NCBI GenBank assembly: GCA_004352715.1
Contig: SCFE01000005.1
Span: 2,225,359 to 2,289,358 of the forward strand
Direction: 5' to 3'
DNA from: Hofstenia miamia
Lineage: Eukaryota; Xenacoelomorpha; Acoela
DNA length: 64,000 bases
A model generated the notes under the pieces. The model was not told the origin of the DNA. It worked only from the letters and a program-made list of their open reading frames with translations, and ran no database searches. Below, one piece after another: positions 1 to 9,029 of this stretch. Each line of letters opens with the position of its first letter. Within the stretch, counting starts at the first letter, position 1. The translations under genes and the position numbers were made by a program.

Positions 1-387
1 CAACCCAAAAAATACATATTGAAGCCAATATTATGAAAGACCATGTATTCCATAGAGAGTGTTGCTAATGTAGTTCAACCAGAGATGGTCAACAGTCTTA
101 ATGAAGTTTCCGAACAAAGTCAGATGAAATATATCTCTGTTAGAGAATTAAAAATTGGTGAGTGGCAAAAAATACACAATGCATATAGCCTTCAGGCAAA
201 GTATGGTCCTGCGGTAAAAATTATACTTGAAAACGGAAAATGCTTCTTCCTCCCTAAACATTATGCAGAGAAAGCTACAGGAGAAAAAAATAAGATGTTT
301 ATTGGACTTAAAATTCGACGAGGCAAGGATAAACTGCCAATATATCCAGGTGGCAATGCGCAAACTGTATTTAGATTTTCAGTGTAA
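1..387 (+). pseudogene. Small conserved element protein, copy 1 (putative ssDNA-binding), open at window edge
   Basis: The reading frame runs from base 1 to the stop at 385-387, with an in-frame TGA at 34-36. The first in-frame ATG is at 43, but homology to the copy at 23850-24344 continues upstream, so the gene starts outside the window. The conserved core is a Trp, then a TKYG/AKYG-like turn, a VKI strand, an NG turn and FFLPK(H/R)Y, followed by a basic KIRRGK tail. The alternating strands with a basic end look like a small OB-fold or ssDNA-binding protein; that role is inference, no fold search was possible. In the 22.8-31.1 kb element the same gene lies beside a DNA polymerase. I cannot name the family with confidence. 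Confidence 0.55.
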
Positions 388-856
388 AAATATTTAGAAT
401 ATATATATGTAACAATGATTTCTATTTTTTATCTGATAACATAAACAGTAGTCACTACTGAAACAAAAAAACAAAACGATTTAAGAAACATGTTTACCAG
501 TTGTTTAAATTATAGGATCAATTATATCTAATGTGTATATTACAAACTGGATTATTTATCGCTTTGCTTAAAATACAAAAACAAAAAAAATAGAGTAAAT
601 ATAAATTTATAGAATTATTAACCATACAATCTTAATCAAAAATAGAAGCTTACCATGAAATTAATGATACTTGGTGGGCATGTGAATATAAACACTGGTT
701 TGGGAAATATTTTCCAAATAAACATGATAAAAGTTGAAAATATAAAAAAATTAATTTTTTTAAAATTATTTATCATTATTATTAAATGGTTAAAATTTAG
801 TAAATATTAAAAACTCTGACATCAAAATTATTATTTTTTGACAATGATGAGTAGAA
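388..856. repeat. Noncoding part of the pPolB-type element, inverted paralogue of 23404-23849
   Basis: This stretch aligns along its length with the reverse complement of about 23404-23849. Shared landmarks are ATCTGATAACATAAACAGTAG near 430, the AAACATGTTTACCA block near 487 and the GGAAATATTTTCCAAATAAAC block near 701. The left end of the window is therefore another copy of the same mobile element in the opposite orientation. No reading frame of note is present. Confidence 0.7.
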
Positions 857-1495
857 NNNNNNNNNNNNNNNNNNNNNNNNNNNNNNNNNNNNNNNNNNNN
901 NNNNNNNNNNNNNNNNNNNNNNNNNNNNNNNNNNNNNNNNNNNNNNNNNNNNNNNNNNNNNNNNNNNNNNNNNNNNNNNNNNNNNNNNNNNNNNNNNNNN
1001 NNNNNNNNNNNNNNNNNNNNNNNNNNNNNNNNNNNNNNNNNNNNNNNNNNNNNNNNNNNNNNNNNNNNNNNNNNNNNNNNNNNNNNNNNNNNNNNNNNNN
1101 NNNNNNNNNNNNNNNNNNNNNNNNNNNNNNNNNNNNNNNNNNNNNNNNNNNNNNNNNNNNNNNNNNNNNNNNNNNNNNNNNNNNNNNNNNNNNNNNNNNN
1201 NNNNNNNNNNNNNNNNNNNNNNNNNNNNNNNNNNNNNNNNNNNNNNNNNNNNNNNNNNNNNNNNNNNNNNNNNNNNNNNNNNNNNNNNNNNNNNNNNNNN
1301 NNNNNNNNNNNNNNNNNNNNNNNNNNNNNNNNNNNNNNNNNNNNNNNNNNNNNNNNNNNNNNNNNNNNNNNNNNNNNNNNNNNNNNNNNNNNNNNNNNNN
1401 NNNNNNNNNNNNNNNNNNNNNNNNNNNNNNNNNNNNNNNNNNNNNNNNNNNNNNNNNNNNNNNNNNNNNNNNNNNNNNNNNNNNNNNNNNNNNNN
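857..1495. other. Assembly gap (639 N)
   Basis: Run of N. By comparison with 22833-23403 it could hide the neighbouring minus-oriented gene of the same element. All reading frames through it are meaningless. Confidence 0.95.
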
Positions 1496-1707
1496 TTTTT
1501 ACTATTTTTCTTAAACTCTGATTTATTTATTACCATGTTTTACATATAAATGAAGACTTGTAAAGTCTTTTGTAATTGATAATTTTTTATTAGTATAATA
1601 TTTTATTAAAATAGTGTTACATGAGGAAAAAGCAATGATGAAAACAAAAGCTATATTTTTATTTTGCTAAACTCCAATACAATCCAATTTACATTATTAC
1701 CACCAGT

Positions 1708-2202
1708 TTAGGTTTCCATATCATCATTGCGGAAAAGTTTTTTATTTACCAAAGTCTTGTAATTTTCACTGATCACGTTAACATAACGTCTAGGAAGAAA
1801 ATAATTAAGCCCATTGCTGAGTTTAATCTTTACTGTGATACCATATCTTGTATTCAGCTGAATGGTGTCCTTGATTGTAAACCATTGTTTTTTCGGGAGT
1901 TTGCTAGCAGGGCATGCATTTGAAAAAGTGTGTGATGATAGTAGCAGCTGGGAGTTGACATTGTTTAAGCATTGTAAAACATTGTCGTCCTCACTCATCT
2001 CAGAGATGGGGAAGACAATCACATTGTTATTGACTGTAGGACGCCTTCATTTGTGAAGTGACTTGCGTTTTTCTTTTACAGGTGCAGGTGGTACGATCAT
2101 CTCCTGAGTTAGTGGGTTATAACCATGTGAGGGTGGTGGAGTTGTGCATAGATCATCAAACAGGCTACTCAGTGAACCAGATGCTAATGTTTCAACAGAC
2201 AT
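1708..2202 (-). pseudogene. Small conserved element protein, divergent copy 3, nearly full length
   Basis: On the minus strand an ATG at 2202-2200 opens a frame of 165 codons ending at 1708, broken only by one TGA at 2047-2049 that sits inside a basic stretch (KRKSLHK, stop, RRPT). The N-terminal third is Ser/Pro-rich with a KEKRKS cluster that could be a nuclear localisation signal. The C-terminal part has the family core: KKQWFTIKDT, TRYG, VKIKLSNG, YFLPRRY. Its sequence differs strongly from copies 1 and 2, so it belongs to another subfamily. The TGA could be a decayed CGA. A TATA-like element lies about 70 bases upstream. The ssDNA-binding role is inferred only. Confidence 0.55.
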
Positions 2203-2267
2203 TGCCAAAAGTGAGAGACGAAATTGTGTAGAAGAAGAATAATGATTTTATCCGAGGAAATGAAGTG

Positions 2268-2276
2268 AATATATAG
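2268..2276 (-). promoter_or_regulatory. TATA-like box upstream of copy 3
   Basis: The minus strand reads CTATATATT here, 66-74 bases upstream of the ATG at 2202. The spacing fits a eukaryotic TATA box with a short 5' leader. AT-rich surroundings make chance matches common, so this is weak support. Confidence 0.3.
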
Positions 2277-2639
2277 ATTGACCAGCCAATGGAAATACAT
2301 TTGAATTTATGAAAATTAATTATTGGTTGAAAAAACCGTGATACAATAAAACATGTTACAATGAATTTTGACAAAATGCGATTTTGAAAGTTTTCAGGAT
2401 TACAATGTACGTTTTTCAAAATTATGGAAAATTTGATATGTGCGGTTTGTCAATGCGTCCTGTGTTTTTACATGTAATGGAAATTTAGCCTAATATTATG
2501 CGAATACCTGAAAAAGTAATGTAAATTTAGCCAGCAATAGAAAAATCACAAATGCGTGCTAAGTATACACTCGAGTGTAATGTATATATTAACAAAAATC
2601 TAATGCAAACAATCGTGATACTATCAAAGTGAAATTAGT

Positions 2640-2870
2640 CATACCAAAAAATGTATGTAAACTAAATCAGGCATAATATGAATCACCATAAAAATCAATT
2701 AAAAACCAATTGGCGATAGTTGTCAAAACAATTAAATTGGCCCCACATGAATCACCACAAAACCAATTAGTGATCTGTCAATCAATCAGTGAATCACTAA
2801 TTATCATTTGCAAACACCCCTCGATATCTGTGAGTCAGCACTCAAACCACCCTCGCCAATATTCACGGTC
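2640..2870 (+). repeat. Dispersed repeat, diverged copy
   Basis: Contains recognisable landmarks of the repeat at 43175-43590 (same orientation) and 8345-8720 (opposite): a 'ttggcccc...tgaatcacc' segment and 'caaacacccctcgatatctg' followed by 'gagtcagc', matching 'caaaccccttgtaaatatcc' followed by 'tgaatcagcc'. More diverged than the other two. Unclassified; no coding sequence. Confidence 0.4.
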
Positions 2871-2879
2871 TGTCACATG

Positions 2880-2935
2880 ACATGTGACGTCATAAGCTCT
2901 CGGCCAATCAGAGGCGTTTGTTTGGCGCAGGGTCT
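2880..2935. promoter_or_regulatory. CRE plus CCAAT cluster in a GC-richer patch
   Basis: A palindromic TGACGTCA (2885-2892) is followed by a CCAAT motif (about 2904-2908) in a patch that is GC-richer than its surroundings, directly upstream of the LINE fragment at 2977. The CRE plus CCAAT combination is typical of animal promoters and also occurs in the terminal repeats at 52.1 and 55.7 kb. Whether it drives anything is unknown. Confidence 0.3.
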
Positions 2936-2976
2936 CAGCCTCATTAACTACTTATATATATATATATTCTTCTTCA

Positions 2977-4535
2977 TCTGTGTTTGATTTTATACCTACT
3001 TCATTTATTAAGCTTGACCTCCTCTTGCACAAAGTTTCTCCAATATTTGCGAAAATTATCAACTTGTCTTTAAAAGAGGGTAAATTTCCAATTTACCTCA
3101 AAGATTCACTATTAAAACCTTTGCTTAAAAACCCGACCTTTCGAGTTTGGCAATTTTTGCTCAATTGCTAATCTATTGTTTTTATCAAAGTTACTGGAAA
3201 CCATAGTTGCCAACCAGATAATACAATTCATTGACAATGGTATATGGCCAAAGATTCAATCAGCTTAGCTCAAGTGTTTCTCAACAGAAACTGCACTCTG
3301 TTGCGTCACCAGTGATATTCAGATGGCTATTGATGGGGCTATTACTGCATCTTGATTTTGTTGCCTTCAACACGATTGACCACTCACTTCTGATCGAGGT
3401 TCTTTGCTCTATTTGTTTTTGTGGTGTTGCAATCAAGTGGCTTCAAAGCTACTTATCTGAGCAAACACAACATGTTTACGTAAATGGAGAATTTTCAAGG
3501 AGGCTGCTATTACACATGGTGTTCCACAGGGATCCGGGCTTGGGCCTACACTGTTTACCCTTTATAATATGTTCATTGCTGACATTTGTTCAAGCAACAA
3601 CATTAATCATCACCTATATGGAGATGACACGCAAATATATTACTGTTTTTCGCTAAACAAATATGCTGAATTTGCTAATCAGGCTGAACTATTACTTGAC
3701 TCTTTATGGCAACAATGGATAATATGCTTCTCAAGCTAAATGGTGGCAAGACGGAATTCATCGTTTTTGGTACACCACACCAACTCAGAAAGTTGGCAGC
3801 TAGCAAGGTTTTTCCCTTGTTAACATTTGCTGGCCATTCCGTACACTCTAAGAACAAAGTCATAGATCTTGGATGTTCACTTGACTAATCGCACACCATG
3901 AAGTCGCATGTTACTGCTATTGTTAAATCATGCAACTTTCATTTGCGAAACATCAGGAAAATACGTCACTATCTTTCTGTTGATACTGCAACGTCACTTA
4001 TTCATTCGCTCATCATATGCAAGCTTGACCAGTACAACGCGCTTTTGTACGGATGTCACGATTATGTGATCCATTTGTTGCAGAAGGTTCTCAATAGCTG
4101 CGTATGAATCATATTTCTGCTAAAGTATTATGACCATATTACTCCATATTTAATTTTACTGCACTGGTTACCTATAAAAGAACGAATTACGTATAAAATT
4201 GCACTTCTATCTTGGAAAGCAACACATGGCTATGGATCAGAATACTCGTTCACTGTGATCCGATTACCGTTCCTTATATGTGGTACCCTGAAGTCGCCTA
4301 GTTTCCACTTAATCTGCTTGGGCTGTTTGTGGTCCAAAGATTTTTAATAGCTTGCCAACTCAACTGAAGTCCATTTCATCCCTCCCTGCTTTCAAGTCAC
4401 AACTGAAAACGCACCTGTTTCATGAAGCCTATTTTGCATAATGTATTCCTAGTTTTGTAATTTTTGTTCTTAACTCTGAGCGCGGCAGAGTCTTCTGTAT
4501 AGTGTCTGCACTATATAAGAATACACATTATTATT
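2977..4535 (+). mobile_element. L2/CR1-type LINE, ORF2 3' half, decayed
   Basis: Pieces of one reverse transcriptase follow in order through several frames: PLLKNP (about 3115), a TIDHSLL segment (about 3375), WLQSYLSEQTQHVYVNGEFS (about 3440), the GVPQGS-equivalent (about 3525), a catalytic box reading YGDDT in another frame (about 3620), then NGGKTEFIVFGTP, HLRNIRKIRHYLS and LHWLPIKERITYKIA (about 4160). The end after 4440 has the L2/CR1-like 'gcactatataagaa' and an ATT-rich tail. Order and motifs fit the L2/CR1 group. The endonuclease half is missing (5' truncation), and many frameshifts and stops show it is dead. Confidence 0.8.
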
Positions 4536-4537
4536 TT

Positions 4538-4539
<2 letters not shown>

Positions 4540-4575
<36 letters not shown>
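4540..4575. repeat. TA dinucleotide microsatellite
   Basis: About 18 TA units directly after the ATT-rich LINE tail, probably grown from it. Confidence 0.9.
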
Positions 4576-4577
<2 letters not shown>

Positions 4578-4699
4578 GAGACCAGGGTACAGTGAATCAA
4601 TCATTGATCTTAGCATATTCTTTTCATATCTCTCTGCTGTTGTGATTGTTTAAGGTTTTAATGAATTTTTGTGTTCCACTGTGCCCTGGTTCCTCTATA

Positions 4700-5057
4700 G
4701 TTACACTATGCCGCTATGTACGCTTAACAAATTATATGTGTCACTATCTACGCATCGCAAAATTTATGTGCCGCTATGTACTAGCAAGATTTTTCTTATA
4801 AATGTAATGATAATATGATAATCACGCCCACAATGATCTCAATGGATGTAAAGAATGCTAATTGAAACTCTGTTTTGGAACAAACACAAATTATATTGAA
4901 AATAGCAGTCTAAGTATAGCTCTATAATTACTCAACAATGCAGTGAATAATTCAGCTGGACGTTGGCTAACTCATTTTTTTCATTATGCTGCTATGTACG
5001 CCTTGATATGTCGCTCTGGACACTTTTTTTGAAATTTGTAGGTACATAGCGACATAT
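4700..5057. repeat. Small repeat bounded by inverted TATGYCGCTATGTAC motifs
   Basis: TATGCCGCTATGTAC at about 4708 and its inverse GTACATAGCGACATA at about 5042 bound some 350 bases. Related copies occur inside, at about 4770 (GTGCCGCTATGTAC) and 4987 (GCTGCTATGTAC). It could be a small non-autonomous TIR element. I could not define a target duplication. Confidence 0.35.
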
Positions 5058-5082
5058 TTTAGCTATATATATATGTGTATTT

Positions 5083-5132
5083 GACATTAATACAAAAACG
5101 TTTCGACTATATTATAGTCATCGTCAGTTAAC
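5083..5132 (-). ncRNA. Hammerhead-ribozyme-like motif of a Penelope-like element
   Basis: On the minus strand: a CTGACGA core, one extra T, a helix GACTAT/ATAGTC closed by a short loop, then GAA, a two-pair AC/GT stem and the GTA cleavage triplet. The flanking TTAA strands can pair as stem I with two wobble pairs. This is the order of a minimal type I hammerhead, which Penelope-like retroelements are known to carry. The extra base before helix II departs from the usual core. The adjacent GIY-YIG C-terminus supports the assignment. Confidence 0.45.
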
Positions 5133-5197
5133 AATATTTTTGCGGTAATAAAAGTTTACAATATACTACACTTTATAATTTAATGATATTGCATACA

Positions 5198-5329
5198 CTA
5201 AAATAATTTAATCTCATTCTTGCCTAAATTACATTGTTCATTCATGATGTTTTCTTTGTTATGTTGTTTAATTAATAGAGCCTCACAGATCTTAGTGTGT
5301 GTTGTTTTCATGGCTATTTCAAAATTTTC
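5198..5329 (-). pseudogene. Penelope-like element, C-terminus of GIY-YIG endonuclease
   Basis: The minus-strand frame from the gap edge (5329) to a TAG at 5198-5200 reads about 43 residues, including FEIAMKTTHTKICEALLIKQ. The ICEAL.IK pattern is the end of the GIY-YIG nuclease domain that follows the reverse transcriptase in Penelope-like elements, and the stop comes shortly after, as is usual there. The rest of the protein would lie in or beyond the gap. The hammerhead-like motif lies about 65 bases past the stop, as expected for the terminal repeat of such elements. Confidence 0.5.
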
Positions 5330-5919
5330 NNNNNNNNNNNNNNNNNNNNNNNNNNNNNNNNNNNNNNNNNNNNNNNNNNNNNNNNNNNNNNNNNNNNNNN
5401 NNNNNNNNNNNNNNNNNNNNNNNNNNNNNNNNNNNNNNNNNNNNNNNNNNNNNNNNNNNNNNNNNNNNNNNNNNNNNNNNNNNNNNNNNNNNNNNNNNNN
5501 NNNNNNNNNNNNNNNNNNNNNNNNNNNNNNNNNNNNNNNNNNNNNNNNNNNNNNNNNNNNNNNNNNNNNNNNNNNNNNNNNNNNNNNNNNNNNNNNNNNN
5601 NNNNNNNNNNNNNNNNNNNNNNNNNNNNNNNNNNNNNNNNNNNNNNNNNNNNNNNNNNNNNNNNNNNNNNNNNNNNNNNNNNNNNNNNNNNNNNNNNNNN
5701 NNNNNNNNNNNNNNNNNNNNNNNNNNNNNNNNNNNNNNNNNNNNNNNNNNNNNNNNNNNNNNNNNNNNNNNNNNNNNNNNNNNNNNNNNNNNNNNNNNNN
5801 NNNNNNNNNNNNNNNNNNNNNNNNNNNNNNNNNNNNNNNNNNNNNNNNNNNNNNNNNNNNNNNNNNNNNNNNNNNNNNNNNNNNNNNNNNNNNNNNNNNN
5901 NNNNNNNNNNNNNNNNNNN
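5330..5919. other. Assembly gap (590 N)
   Basis: Run of N. It may hide more of the Penelope-like coding region. Confidence 0.95.
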
Positions 5920-5951
<32 letters not shown>

Positions 5952-5996
5952 CTATATATGTATATATATATATATATAGAGCTATATATATATATG
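5920..5996. repeat. TA-rich microsatellite with GCTATATA interruptions
   Basis: TA repeats broken by two GCTATATA units at the gap edge. The repeat probably caused the assembly break. Confidence 0.85.
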
Positions 5997-5999
5997 GAC

Positions 6000-6645
6000 T
6001 TTAGATCATATAGGATTTGTATCCAACGCCATTTTTGATGGAAAGCCAGAATAATTTATTTTATCTTAAAATTTTTACATTGCGCAATCGGAATAGGCGT
6101 TTAATTTCTAATGTATGAGTTTCAGGTTTATTTCAAAAATTTTTTAGACGTATCCAGCGCCCTCCGCCATAGTATTGTAGATATTTTGGAAATTTGTATT
6201 CAAAGCCCATATATATATATATATATATTAGTGCGTTTCATTTTTTCGATATTTTTGAAATTAAAAATGCTTGGAGTCTCATCAGATCGGATTTTGGCGC
6301 TGATTTCCATGTTGTAATTTTTTGCGATCTGACATAGTTTAAAATTTAGAGGTCGCCCCGTCCTGTTGAAGTTTCACCACTAGAGGGTGATAGAGAATTT
6401 GCTCTCTCGCGAACGGAAAATAGTAAAAAGTCAAACGGTACCTAAAACAATGCAGAATGGTCGGTTTACTATCTCTTTTATACATTCTAAAGTTCTATAT
6501 GCGCTAGAAAAAGTTCCTTAGAAAAAACACATTTTGCTTGCTTTGCCTTCATTGAATTTTAGCACTTTGCAAAGCAATGTTTAATTTGTTTTTAGTAACT
6601 TGTAACGAGTAACAACAGAAACAGTTTAACTGACAACGCACAACA
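6000..6645. other. Noncoding stretch, no feature recognised
   Basis: Only a TA run at about 6207-6229 stands out. The reading frames here are short and have no family resemblance. Confidence 0.6.
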
Positions 6646-6649
6646 ACTC

Positions 6650-7790
6650 CTAAACAATGGCAATAATGCTCAGTTTAATGACACAAATACAAACGCAACC
6701 AGGGATCCACCCTGCCTTGCAGTTTGACATTGTCCTTGATGCATCGGCGCAAGAGAAGATCTTTGAGTTTGCCAATAAATCTTTCATTTGCCCTATTATG
6801 GTTGTCAATGTTTTTCCAAAAATCCGCTCTTCTGTGAAGGATGCAAGGTGCTTGTTGGCTTCCAGGGATGAAGAAGTTCTTAAGGGTGGCTTCTCGTCTA
6901 TGAAGCGTATTTTCTAACTCACTTCAGTGGGAAGGGACGTCAGCTGCATCAGCACTTCTTTTGTGTATGGTGGGTGCTCAGAAAAAACACTCAGAACAAC
7001 ATATTTATGCGAGAGCCAACACTTTGCATGCTCGATTTAGTATCAATCCACAATTGATTTTAAGTGAGGATCTACTGCCTCATAAGCCAATAAAAGATCT
7101 CTCTGAAATAGAGTCAGATAAGAGCCTTCAGCAGCACTGGCCTTGAGGTGTATCATCACGAAGGAAGGCGCATACACTAACAAAATATAAGAAATGATTC
7201 TTTTTAACTTGAGCTTCCCAGACTGATAAAGATAAATGTTGTTAAAAAGAAGTATTCTCAAATAGCCATTAGCAGTTGTATTCCACCGAGCATGACTGAT
7301 TGGTTCTTGCTTGTAAAAAGTGATTGCTTCAAATTATTTGGTACATCCATAAAAACTTTTCAGCACAGAACCAACAAACACATCTGGTCACTGTGAAAAC
7401 TGTTGTCTTTCTTGTCAAGAAGTTTTTGTTCTGAAAATCACAGAATTTTATTCTTAAGGTGGAACACAGCCATAGGTGTAATTCACACACCAAGTTCATC
7501 TTGAGGTACAAGTTTGCCAGTATCCATGGCACAATCTTGAAGACTTTTTATTTTGTTGTACAGAGCTCCTTCTTGCATTGCAAGCGGTCCTTTCTGCCTC
7601 CCTTCAACTTTGTTTATGACGTGAGTGAAAAATATTTCATTTATATGGAATAAGCATTTTAAGGTGTGGATATCATGCCCAGCACTCTCATTGATGCAAT
7701 CATTCAACTGTTTATGTATCCCTGAGAGTCTGCCTGTATTCAATCTTGTTGTGTCCCTCATAACTGAATAAACTTTGCATAAACGCCCTC
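6650..7790 (-). pseudogene. Unclassified transposon-type coding remnant
   Basis: Minus-strand pieces lie in consistent order. At 7761-7483 a frame contains DTTRLNTGRLSGI, then DIHTLKCLFHINEIFFTHVI and a KGPLAMQEGAL segment. At 7261-7043 a frame contains YAPSFVMIHLKASAAEGS and VDPHLKSIVD. These resemble, from memory, a repeat-encoded protein family common in invertebrate genomes, with a D.TN.NTG start, a conserved LH.NE segment and a later YAP.W..IK block. I cannot name the transposon class. Stops and frame changes show it is dead. Confidence 0.35.
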
Positions 7791-7799
7791 CGCTGTTAT

Positions 7800-8344
7800 T
7801 TACAATGGCATTGAAAACTGCTTCACTGATTACAGAAACTTCTGACGAAAAAGTCTTAACGCCAGCTACTCAGACCATCTTGGCACCTAATGAAGCATTA
7901 TGATACTGATCAAGAAAAACGTATCTGCCCATACCATTGATTATTCGGCCATTGTAACAAAGCCTCTGCCTTCAGCTACTGCTTAAGTGCTTATATTAAC
8001 CAGCAACACTTCAAACTTTCAGGAAATGGACAAATGCAAGTTTGAGTATCTTTTGCTTATTAAAACAATTCCAATTGTTTTGTCATATCGATTAATGTAT
8101 TAAGACGCAAAGTACTAAATATAGGACTAATTATTTGTTTTTCCTAGGTGGGAGCTAGAGTAAAAAAATTTTCCCTTTGTATTATTTGTATAACCTATAA
8201 ACTAATGATACAAAAAAGTTTAAACTTTTTTGTGATTTTCATATAGTGACGCTGATGAAAATAAAAATTCGTTTACTTGGTGTAGTCAAGTTGTTTCAGT
8301 GTGTATTTTTAATCTTAATAATTTATTTGAATTCATTCTAGTAG
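7800..8344. other. Noncoding stretch, no feature recognised
   Basis: AT-rich, only short reading frames, no repeat identified by eye. Confidence 0.5.
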
Positions 8345-8720
8345 TGGAGAAGATAATGCGACCTGGTCACAAAATGACATTTGACTTTGGCTGATTCATT
8401 GATATTCACGAGGGGTTTGCAATGCCATCTAGTGGTGATGTAATTACTGACTAATATTTAATGTTTGCAATATTTATGAGTGCCAATTTTTACAATGATT
8501 CACATACTTGCTATAGTGACTCACATATTTATGGGAGGGGCCAAGCTAGTTTACATATTTACTTTATTGCATGCATGTCTTCTTGCTGATATACATAACA
8601 TTGCAAGCTGACTAATAGGGGCTTACATCTCAAAGCACCCCATCTCGCAGGTCCCATGCGCACATGTCATTATTGCTGACTCAGTTTATTATTAGTTTAC
8701 ATTGGTAATATACATGACAC
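8345..8720 (-). repeat. Dispersed repeat, inverted copy of 43175-43590
   Basis: The reverse complement of this segment follows 43175-43590 almost end to end, for example 'tcacaaaatgacatttgac', 'gaggggtttgcaatgccatc', 'gtgccaatttttacaatgat' and 'gcaccccatctcgcaggtc' against their counterparts. No coding capacity; class unknown. Confidence 0.75.
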
Positions 8721-8834
8721 CGATTTCTACTGATTTACTTTTTTTGGTTATACATTATGATTTCTGTAAAAATTCCATCTTTCTATTGCTTAGCTAACCT
8801 ATGTACAAAATTAATTCGCTATTTTCTAAACATC

Positions 8835-9027
8835 ACATGCAAAGGGTTACACCACGTTTTTCAAATACATTGCTATTTCATTGCAAAAAAATTCCACATG
8901 TTCTAATGATTAACATCTGCAATTGTTGTAATTTATTTCGTTTTTTGGGAATCGATATATTACATGCAAAGGATTACATTTTGTTTTTCAAATATGTTGC
9001 TATTTCATTGTAAAAATTCCATATGTT
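8835..9027 (+). repeat. Two direct copies of a 66-68 base block
   Basis: The blocks at 8835-8902 and 8962-9027 share an ACATGCAAAGG start, TTTTTCAAATA, TTGCTATTTCATTG and TTCCA(C/T)ATGTT at a distance of about 127 bases. It is a local duplication of unknown meaning. Confidence 0.6.
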
Positions 9028-9029
9028 TA

